Assembly (NCBI RefSeq): GCF_041956535.1
Contig: NW_027192205.1
Span: forward strand, 310,085 to 374,084
DNA from: Calcarisporiella thermophila CBS 279.70
Taxonomy: Eukaryota; Calcarisporiellomycota
Direction of reading: 5' to 3'
Length of the DNA stretch: 64,000 nt
A program made the position numbers and the translations under genes. Positions 55,931 to 64,000 of the stretch are shown in pieces. Every line of letters starts with the position of its first letter. The first letter of the stretch is position 1. The notes beneath the pieces are model-generated. The model did no database searches and was not told the origin of the DNA. It saw nothing but the letters and a program-made list of their open reading frames with translations.

Positions 55931-58868
55931 TTATTCGGTAATTTCTAAAACTTCCCGTATCTCTGCAATACATCTGCGTCGTAAGGTCGTGTCTGCAAAT
56001 AATGCACAAATCATTCTTTCCAATTCTGAGAAACTGAACCAATGTAGTTCACCTTGGCGGAACCGATTCATAATCTCAGCAAGTGGGAGCTCGAGCATAT
56101 CTGTAAGTTGCAGATATTTTTTCCAATTAGGTACATGTTTCTCAACGGGGCTTCGAGGAGACGGCCTAAGAACTCGACGAGAAGGATCAGTTATGCTAAC
56201 GTCATCTCGAAATATAGTTTCTGCAGTATATAGCATGGTCATGAGGAGATTGAGCTGGTGCGATTCTGTCTCGGAAATATCGATGAGATCTTCTACTTCA
56301 CTAATTATTCGTCTAAGTACTCCATCTAAGAGTGATCCCACTGCATCAAGGCGTAATTTTTTTGGAAGAACCAATTTCCATGCCGAATTCAGATGGTTAA
56401 GAGTGAAGAGAACTTGCCGGATTGCACGTTCGCATTTTTCAAAAATCTCTTCTCTCGCAGTGTCCATAAAACCACCAGTCTCCTCCATAGCTTCCATCAG
56501 AATCTCCTGTTGCTTATTCTATAAAATTTTATCGATGATAGAACTAGAATTAGTAAGCTAAGAAGAGTGACTAATATACTATAGTAATAGCTTACAATAT
56601 GAATTGAAAACCACTCTTTCCCTAAACAGCGTAAACTGCTGGATACATCTTCAAAGTTGGCTACCCTCCTTCTGGTATCGTTTTTCTGCTTCAAAGTATA
56701 TTTCTTGGTCATTAGAGCCAATTCATTGCTCAAATAAAGGCAATCCGTGACAAAAGTCATGGCAAGAACGGGCACGTTTAAGAAATTACTACGATGATAA
56801 ACTGGCATTATAGCTTGGTAAAGCTTAAACAAGGATCGGATGCTATCACATAACCGTATTGCACTGTTATATATATAGAAGAAAAATATAATTAAAATTA
56901 GCTTGAATTTTGATCGTATGAAAATAAAATCGAATTCGGTACCAATAGTCATTAAGGCCTTCAGTTTCCCATAGCAAACTAGTGGCAATCTCAACTAGAG
57001 CGCGCGTCTTGATTGATATAGCAAAAGAGCCCAATAAGTCGGGGTCATCAAAATTCACTGTTTTTGTTTCAGAAACAGGCTCCGTATTTAGCCTATGGTC
57101 AATCTTAGATTTTATGCGCTTTTCTCTATCTAATTCATCCTCAACTCCCCATCCTGTATCCCAATCGTCTACTTCAAAGCGAAGCTTCTCGTCTGCCGTA
57201 GGAGGCATTTCTGACTGTAAATCCAGGTCATCCTCATCCCACCTAGCATTCCAATCCATTTCATCCTCTTTCTCGCTGTGGACTTGTAAATTAGGCTCTG
57301 GGCTAGAGTTCATGGTGTTAAAAATGGTTTCTGAAGAATAGTCATCTGTGAGCATGATCTGCCGCCCTTCCTCCAAGAGACGATCTCTCCTTCGTACTAC
57401 AAAATGATGATCAAGTTTCTCGATATAGTCACTGAGAAGCAATGTATCCTCTTGCAGCATATTCATATGTTGCAGGTCTTTCTCAAACTCTCGTGCATTC
57501 TTTGCAACGACCTCAAATGCCTTAAGTTCTGAGATCTCATTTGGTACGCATTTTGATAGATAATTGCGTATGATTAGCTCACACACATCTCCACTGACAA
57601 GTTTTCCCCACTGCCTTGTATATATTGCTGAGCAATTCGTGTCAGGAGCAATGAACACAAAATCATAAAAAAATCGGAAAATATCGCTCAAGCTGGAGAA
57701 GAATTGCGCTAAGAGAATAACAATATTAAACCATGCATATGTTTTTAATAAAAGAAAAAGAATATACCATGATCAGCTGCTTTTTTATTTTCACTCCAAT
57801 TTACTATAAGCTGAACTGGCCCATTTTCTTCTTGCATGATAGTAGTTAACAATGAATTGGGCAATCCATTCTCGAACAATGGAATAAATATATGCTTCAT
57901 GATATTGCGCTTCAGTGAGAGAAGATGCTGCTGAATTAGATTCAGCTGTTGCATACAAAATAACACATCCGCTAGTGGCACTGAGGATATTTTCGGACCT
58001 AATATGAAGGCATAAATTTATATTCCAAATTATTACAACTATACAAAATAATATACCAGATATACCAGAAATGATAGACACACAGCAGCCCTTTTCGATT
58101 TTTTTAAAGTTAACTGCCTTGGAAAAAAGCTCATCTAGCTGCTGATCAATAATATCGCGAAGAAGGAATCCATGTTCTTTGATCAGCTGAAAAATTTTTA
58201 TTTCTGTTTCTGAATAGGGACTCTCTTCAAGCAATCTATCCTGGAAAAATGAAAGTATGTTAGTAAACTCAAACTATATCTTGTAAAATACAAAGCTCAC
58301 CAATTCCACTAGATTATTTGTTGCTTCTAAGTAGTTAAACTCCCCTAGATGCGTCTCAAAAAGTTTAACGCATACCTGAAACTATTTACGACGGAAAAGA
58401 TTATCAGTTGAAGGCAATATCCAACGATCACGTAAAATATACTTTTTCAAGCAGTTCAAGTGATTCTAAAATCGATTTATTTCTTCTTGCATCATATTTA
58501 ATATCTAGATGCTCTTTGATAGATCTAGTAAACTCTGCAAATATACTAGTCTAAATCGATGAATTAGTATTACTGAATACATTTAGAGAATAATTGATAA
58601 AACCTCATGATCTTGTAGACCGATTTTGACTCTTTCAACTTCGCCCACTAGTTCAAAAATATGATTCAATAGATCCTTCGATTGGAAAAACGAATCTTCA
58701 AATTCATCAATTGATGTTGTGATGCGCTCATAAATTCGTGCCTAATGCGTAAAAAAATAAATCAATATCGGCATTCTCACTAAATTCTAAAAGAAATTTT
58801 GCCTTCAGTTTTTTTATATCTTTTTCTACACTATCCAGCAATTGATGTGATATCACTGTATTTGCCAT
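55931..58868 (-). CDS. ZW10: ZW10/Dsl1-family vesicle tether subunit
   Basis: Subunit of the NRZ/Dsl1 tether that captures COPI vesicles at the ER; in animals also at kinetochores. Nine exons (58803-58868, 58604-58741, 58443-58550, 58301-58381, 58066-58240, 57768-57998, 56943-57708, 56596-56863, 55931-56518) give 806 residues. The C-terminal half matches ZW10: IRSLFKLYQAIMPVYHRSN, DAVGSLLDGVLRRIISEVEDL, DISETES, VPNWKKYLQL, FSELERMICALFADT. The N-terminal coiled coil (DIKKLKARIYERI) also fits. Intron 1 (58742-58802) starts with GC; only it gives this alignment. Residues about 413-460 are acidic with paired Trp (MDWNARW, DDWDTGW), like the coatomer-binding lasso of yeast Dsl1. Confidence 0.88.
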
Positions 58869-58990
58869 TTTGAAGTTATTTCATTCAGAAGCAAAGAAAC
58901 TTTCAATTATAAAAATTCTAAGCCACTTTTTTATTGGCAATTAACAAAATTGCAGAAGAATATAGATGTGGGCTTCTAAAAAAAAACAGG

Positions 58991-60489
58991 TTAAGACGAA
59001 GTTGCGAATTCTACTCCTTTAGCGATATTCTTTTTAAGCTCAGGAATTGCAGCATTGATAAGCTCCTGCTCATAGGCACTGATTTCTCCCAAAGGATGAA
59101 TTTTTTCGACTCCATTAGGCTATAAAAAATGAATATAAATTTTCAGGCTCCAAGGAAAAAAAAAGGGTATAAGACTTACTCCGAGTTCAACATTGGTTGA
59201 GAAATATTCCAATCCTTCTTTAGCAAAGACATCTGATTTGACATATGTCGGTTCCACGATACCTTTCTCACCTTGAATCGCACGGAGTAAACTGAAAGTA
59301 AAGCGAGCACCTGCAAAGGCCATTGATAGAGTAGCAGAGCCGAGGCCATCTTTAGCTTTAACAACCTCATCGCCACCTAGTTCAATTAATAAACATTGGT
59401 ATCAATAGAAATAAAATCAAGGGCTAGACGATATTTTTACCATATTGAATGCGATGAGTAAGTTGCTTAAGTTCTTCCTCAGTAAACGAATGCCCAGTCT
59501 GAGAAAGAAGTGGCACAATAGTAACGCCTGAATGACCACCAACAACGGTCACTTTGGTGTCCTTGGGATCAGTACCCTTGAGCTCAGAAATAAAACGGGA
59601 GGCACGAACAACATCAAGAGTTGTCACTCCAAAAATGCGTTTTGGGTTATAAACGCCACGGCGTTTGAACACTTCGGCTACGATTGGGACGGTGGAATTT
59701 ACGGGGTTAGAAATAACGAGGATATGGGCTTCAGGGCAATGCCTATTAATAAATAAATATAAGTTTTATAAATACAGTTTCTAATAACTAGTTATAATAA
59801 TACTGACTGGGCGCAAGCGTCGGCGAGATCACGGACAATGCCGGCATTTGTTTTGAAAAGGTCGTCACGGGTCATACCTAAAAATGAAATATAAGACTTA
59901 ATGTACTCAATCTCTACGTATTTATAAGTAGAAATATACCAGGTTTACGAGGGACACCAGCAGGAATGACGACAACGTTGGCGTCAGTAAGGGCATTTTT
60001 GAGGCCATTATCCTTTGGAAGATGTCCAGTCACCTATCCCAGAAAAACCAAATGAGTACACTGAATTTTCAATACAACATTAGTGAAAAGAAACCTTTGA
60101 GCGAGTGTTGATATGTGCCAGATCTGCAGCAACTCCAGGCGTGTTGACAATGTCGTAAAGCGAGAGATCGGTAACAAGGTGTGACTCCTAAAGACAAAAA
60201 TACCCTTTAATATATATAAGAGGACACTAAGCATTAAGAAGCTTTACCTTGAGAAGCAAACTTAAGGGTTGACCAATACCACCTGCGGCACCAAGCACGG
60301 CGACTTTAGCAGCATTCTAATTAGGATATCATGGCAAGGATATTATTAGTAAGGTTAATGCTATTACGTTCAATGTTATAATAACAGAAACGGTAACAAT
60401 GAAAAAAGATGCTTAAAGACTCTTACCTGAATTGCGGAGGTAGAGAAGGCGCGCGTAGTAATGGAGACAAGATTTTTCGTAGCAAACAT
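58991..60489 (-). CDS. MDH1: Malate dehydrogenase, mitochondrial
   Basis: NAD-dependent malate/oxaloacetate interconversion in the TCA cycle. Eight exons (60427-60489, 60248-60316, 60095-60187, 59940-60033, 59808-59877, 59441-59742, 59180-59376, 58991-59119) give 338 residues. Exon 1 is a presequence ([20 protein letters not shown]). The Rossmann motif is [15 protein letters not shown]; then [16 protein letters not shown] with the substrate Arg residues, [22 protein letters not shown] and the catalytic [16 protein letters not shown] with its His. The C-terminus ([12 protein letters not shown]) is typical. No SKL tail, so not the peroxisomal form. Presequence, length and motifs agree; identification is secure. 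Confidence 0.97.
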
Positions 60490-60962
60490 TTTTTTTTTGG
60501 ACTTTGAAATTGAAATTGAGATGCTCGAGAAACAATGATCCTTGCTTCAGGGGTTGAATTGAAAAATGTTTATTGAATAAGCCACAAGTTTACATTAAAG
60601 CCCGAAGTCATCCGATATTCAAATATTTTCTAATCACGTGCACAAGTAGAGTACGTTATAGTTAAAGCTAATCGACTCTGTTCTTAGCAGTGTCGAATAC
60701 CTTGGCCCATAATAGAGAATCCGAATAGAATGTTAATGGGGTAATTTGTGAAAAATTGATTATTCATCTTTATTTATCATAATACAAAATGCCATGAAAA
60801 GAAAACAAAAATAACATTTGAATTAAGGAAGTTGGTCCATCTTCAATGGAGATAAAACAATACTTCACACGCACATGAAATCTCCTGTGATTAATTACAC
60901 TAAAAAAAGGGGGGAAGCCTATGGATGGGGATACGAATTGATGTTGTAACGGATTGATACTA
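60490..60962. other. Spacer between MDH and membrane-protein gene
   Basis: AT-rich. MDH promoter on the left, 3' flank of the next gene on the right. No other feature. Confidence 0.5.
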
Positions 60963-62031
60963 TCACTTCCGACGCCAGAAACCCATCACCACGACTGCAC
61001 TTCCAATAGCAAGAGCACAGGAATTGATCCACATAACAGCGAAAAAGTAGCTATTATTGAATTAAATAAATTATATATTCAAGGTTAATCTAAGTGGCAT
61101 TGTAACCATACCTCAAATTATGCTGGCGAAGAATTTCAACTCGGAAAAAGGCAAGGGCGAGAATAACAAAAAGAAGAACGGGAAGCATGACAAACATGAG
61201 GAATACAACTCCTCTAATCTTACGGTAGCTGGCCTTAACCTCGCGTAGACGTTGGGCGTAGACGTTGTTCTTGCCAGCCATATATTGGTTGCTGGATTGA
61301 ATTGCTTCGATGTTACGAGAGAGAATAGAAAGTAGCTGTCGTCCGAAGAAAATATAAAGTGACATAACAGAGCCAGCCACTACCCCCCACATAACATAGA
61401 GTGAGGTGACTAGGATATTATAAGTACCAATGTCACCACGATGGAATGCAAAGCCAGCAGCAGACGCAAGTGACTGATTAAGCACGATTGGTACAAGAAT
61501 AAGAGCAAGCATCAAGATATTAAGTTGAAGTGGCGAGGGAAGATATGGCGAGGATACTGATGTAGCCATTTCAATGTCATTGTAACTGTGCGGTGTAGCA
61601 AAGATTAAACCAGCGAGGTAAAACACGAGGGCTGAGGCAGCAAAATTCCAGGCAACATTTCCCCAATTTTCACGCGCAACCATGTCACCAGGACCAATAT
61701 TTGTGAACACAACTACGGCAAGTAGTCCACGGAAGAAAAAAAAGAATGCAGCATTAAGAATGAACATCTCTGTAGGCTTAGGTTGAATCGCCATCTCACG
61801 ACGCGAAAAGTCGCAAATCTTTTGATGCTTGCGCACAACACGATCGTAGAGAATCCAGCAGCAAAGAAGGAAAAAAATAGAGCAAAGCACAAGATGTGCG
61901 ACATACATATACGCAACGGCTTGGCCTCCATAACATCCATCGGCAGTGATGCGCCAGTCGCAGAAAGGTGTAGTTTCATCTACACCCGTTATATTAAGAG
62001 GCTCTCGTTTTTGCAACAAGTGAAACTCCAT
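60963..62031 (-). CDS. Predicted multi-pass (about seven-helix) membrane protein
   Basis: I do not recognise the family with confidence. Two exons (61112-62031, 60963-61050) give 335 residues. The first in-frame ATG is 62031. The N-terminus (about 45 residues) has an NIT glycosylation site and two Cys (PFCDWRITADGCYGG). Seven hydrophobic helices follow, among them VLCSIFFLLCCWIL, FILNAAFFFFFRGLL, FAASALVFYLAGLIF, LMLALILVPIVL and VVFLMFVMLPVLLFVILA; a basic loop (YAQRLREVKASYRKIR) precedes the sixth and the tail is FWRRK. An exoplasmic N-terminus with seven helices resembles a receptor topology, but no GPCR signature (DRY, NPxxY) is present. Function is unknown. Confidence 0.75.
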
Positions 62032-63244
62032 GATTATGAAATAAGTAGCCCAGCTACCCCAAGGGTATTGAAACAAGGATTAACTCGAAAGTGAGAACCG
62101 AAGATATTCAAAAGGATGGAAATAACAAAGGTGAAATAAAATAGATACAATAGATATTTTTGTTCCGTATCGATAATACGGGGAATAGACCGTTTTCCCT
62201 AAGATGTTAATAAGGGTGATGAAAGAAGAGAGAGGAGAGGTGTAAGGGGAGGTATGGGCGCGAAGGAGTCAAGAGTGAAGGAAGCTTTGGGAGCAGAAAA
62301 AACACGGCGATTTCAGGAACGGTGGGTTTATAAACTGAAAGGATAACACAGATCATAGTTAAAACCTGCTTTTCTGCAAATAAAACATTTTTTCTTGCAC
62401 TTGCATCACCCTGTTTCTCTAATTATTGCTGTGCAGTTCAAAAAAAAGTTGTGCGCAACTTGTCTATCAATTGGTCACCATACCCAATCTTGGATAATGA
62501 ACAGGAATTGAAACCTGTCATGTATTGCGTATTCACTAGAAATTTTGCGAGCACTTGAAAAATCGCGAGATATAGTATATACTAATGTGAAACTATATAA
62601 TTTCTCTTCAACTATTGTAGCTTAAAAATACCCTTTAATACAACATAATTAGTACGTGTATTGTCAATTAATGAGCGCCCTTTTCAAAATTTTCAGAACA
62701 AGCTAAACGCCACCTCTGTGAGAAGAAAAATTAAAAAAAAAAAAACCGGAATATTAGATTTGTTGAGAGGAAAATTTTCGTATTTGCGAGGCGGGCGAGA
62801 AGTTGTATTTTGCTGCTTGATTAAAACATTAATTATATTTTTTTTCTATTAAAGGATCCCTCGACAGGTTCATTTTCATTTCCTCTTCGAATTGGATGCT
62901 CCAACTCTAATGTGCATTTCCTACGGTTAGTAAATCAAGTAATAATCTGCCGCACATGTAACGTAATGCATGTTCTGTGAACCAAAGATACGGCTCTTGT
63001 GAAAGCATACTTTTCGACTCTGAGTAGAAATCAGTTGCACTATCCATAATTAGATTATCAATGAGTTATCGTAATCGCATCGAAAACAAAAAGAGGAACT
63101 GATAGTTAGCTTGTAATTTAGTTTCAATATTATAAAATAAAAAAAAGCCCTTTCGAATAACATTGAAAATGTTTTAGAGGTCTCTAAAGTTAACAAAAGT
63201 ATCAGAATGTAGAACTACAAATAATGTAAATGCCCACAAACACC
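62032..63244. other. 1.2-kb intergenic region
   Basis: Very AT-rich. Upstream of the membrane-protein gene and 3' of the MFS gene. No gene is seen. Confidence 0.5.
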
Positions 63245-64000
63245 TTATTCACCACCTTTACCAACAGCAAATGCGAAAAATATCGCCCAGCTTGCGACCA
63301 TCAGAGCCATGAAGGATAGAGCAAAAAAGATACTCGCTCGATTTTTGGAAAGCGTATTGTTCTTTTCATGCTGCTCCTTTTCTTTAACTAGAGGGATGCG
63401 TTGTTGCCGCTCGACTTCTAGAATCCCTTTATATAAAAACCGATCTAATAGCCATATGACAACACCTAATATCACTGAAGAAATGGCAATGACGATAAAG
63501 AAGATCATAACATTGTCATAGTTTTTGCCAGTCGACTTGTCTTGGATCAATCCAATTGCAATATCCTGAATTGTTGTGCCCACATTCATTCCTGACTTAT
63601 AAATGCCGAAGCCAGTCCCAACTAACTCTAAGGGAAGGATTAGACCAACAGAAGATGCAAGTACCACCGGTCCAACTGAAAGCGAGAGGGAGAAGAAAAC
63701 CATTCCGAGAATTGGCGTGACAGTGCTGAATGCCAGAACACACTGCGAAATTAAGAAAAAGCCAGCCGAGAGAATGAAACCAGTTACCCGCAGACCTCGC
63801 AGGTCAAGGAAATATCCGAGAAAAGGAGATATGACAATTGGCAGCGCATGAGCAACACTGGCGTTGAATGCTGCTAACTCTTGTTTCATATTGTAACGCT
63901 TTTCTACAAAATCTGTAGCATTATGCAGGAACGCTGTCCAAGCGCCTCCCATAAGCACTTGGCTAAATACGATCAGCCAGTAAGTCGTGGAAAAAAAGAT
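63245..64000 (-). CDS. Major facilitator superfamily transporter (MFSD1-like), 3' part
   Basis: The gene is cut by the window end: the frame is open to base 64000, so the 5' part with the first TM helices lies outside. The 252 visible codons hold the C-terminal half of an MFS protein. They include QVLMGGAWTAFLHNATDF, a loop with Lys/Arg (VEKRYNMKQ), SPFLGYFLDLRGLRVTG, TPILGMVFFSLSLSVGPVVL, GTGFGIYKSGMNVGTTIQD and a last helix FFALSFMALMVASWAIFFAF. SVGPVVLASSVGLILP and the FGIYKS.MN block resemble the lysosomal MFSD1 branch. A cytosolic loop (ERQQRIPLVKEKEQHEKNN) is charged and carries a dileucine-free sorting region. No intron falls in the visible part. Substrate is not predictable; family placement is moderate. 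Confidence 0.78.
   Translation of the reverse strand: MFFSTTYWLIVFSQVLMGGAWTAFLHNATDFVEKRYNMKQELAAFNASVAHALPIVISPFLGYFLDLRGLRVTGFILSAGFFLISQCVLAFSTVTPILGMVFFSLSLSVGPVVLASSVGLILPLELVGTGFGIYKSGMNVGTTIQDIAIGLIQDKSTGKNYDNVMIFFIVIAISSVILGVVIWLLDRFLYKGILEVERQQRIPLVKEKEQHEKNNTLSKNRASIFFALSFMALMVASWAIFFAFAVGKGGE

Noticed and set aside
1-64000. A transposon, virus-derived or secondary-metabolite cluster system
   Set aside because: No transposase, reverse transcriptase, polymerase, polyketide or peptide synthase motif, long terminal repeat or inverted repeat was seen in any frame; the window is a normal gene-dense nuclear region.

Overview
The window is nuclear DNA of a eukaryote, most likely a filamentous, probably early-diverging fungus. 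The evidence is the gene set and structure. There is a cytosolic-type fungal pyruvate carboxylase, an APSES transcription factor, a GATA factor with a fungal-type finger tail, a MATA-type HMG box, a GH18 chitinase, a four-RRM Nrd1-like protein and a PACT-domain spindle pole body scaffold. Introns are short (about 50-120 bp) and dense: I place 122 of them in 26 of the 28 genes. CCDC174, KXD1, ZW10 and OMA1 are kept, along with mitochondrial MDH and a mitochondrial release factor, which argues against both a budding yeast and an anaerobic gut fungus. The exact phylum cannot be fixed by eye.

Layout. 0.8-29.3 kb is almost all on the + strand: SF3A2 splicing factor, then a SET/Vps75 histone chaperone on the - strand, mitochondrial RF1, a 1597-residue pericentrin/Pcp1-like coiled coil, a C2-class 3 (diacylglycerol) lipase, a GATA factor, pyruvate carboxylase, proteasome alpha7, a SMYD-type SET/MYND methyltransferase, a ZIP metal transporter and a MATE transporter. 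29.8-38.8 kb alternates: APSES factor (-), a secreted Met/Ser-rich protein (+), Nrd1-like RNA-binding protein (-), CCDC174 (+). 38.9-47.8 kb is all on the - strand: an F-box/WD40/UIM protein, a MATA-HMG factor, a secreted dibasic-rich protein and a chitinase. Then come an IAH1-like esterase (+) and, to the right edge, a - strand run: thioredoxin-like protein, OMA1 protease, KXD1, a SAM-like/coiled-coil protein, ZW10, mitochondrial malate dehydrogenase, a seven-helix membrane protein and the 3' part of an MFS transporter.

This is an ordinary housekeeping region with no operons, transposons, CRISPR arrays or confidently recognised RNA genes. The genes do not form one pathway. Loose themes are mitochondrial function (MRF1, OMA1, MDH), organelle and vesicle tethering (ZW10, KXD1), chromatin and transcription (SET/Vps75, SMYD, GATA, APSES, HMG) and ubiquitin/proteasome (PSMA3, F-box/UIM). 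The observations most worth a second look are gene-structural or motif-level: four GC-AG introns (of 122), exons of the spindle pole scaffold that are exact multiples of a heptad, a tryptophan-acidic Dsl1-like segment inside ZW10, an F-box/WD40 protein with three UIM-like helices, an altered GH18 motif, and a MATA-HMG gene near a secreted protein with Kex2-type sites.

All exon boundaries were placed by hand. In every gene the exon lengths sum to a whole number of codons, and most junctions fall inside recognisable family motifs.
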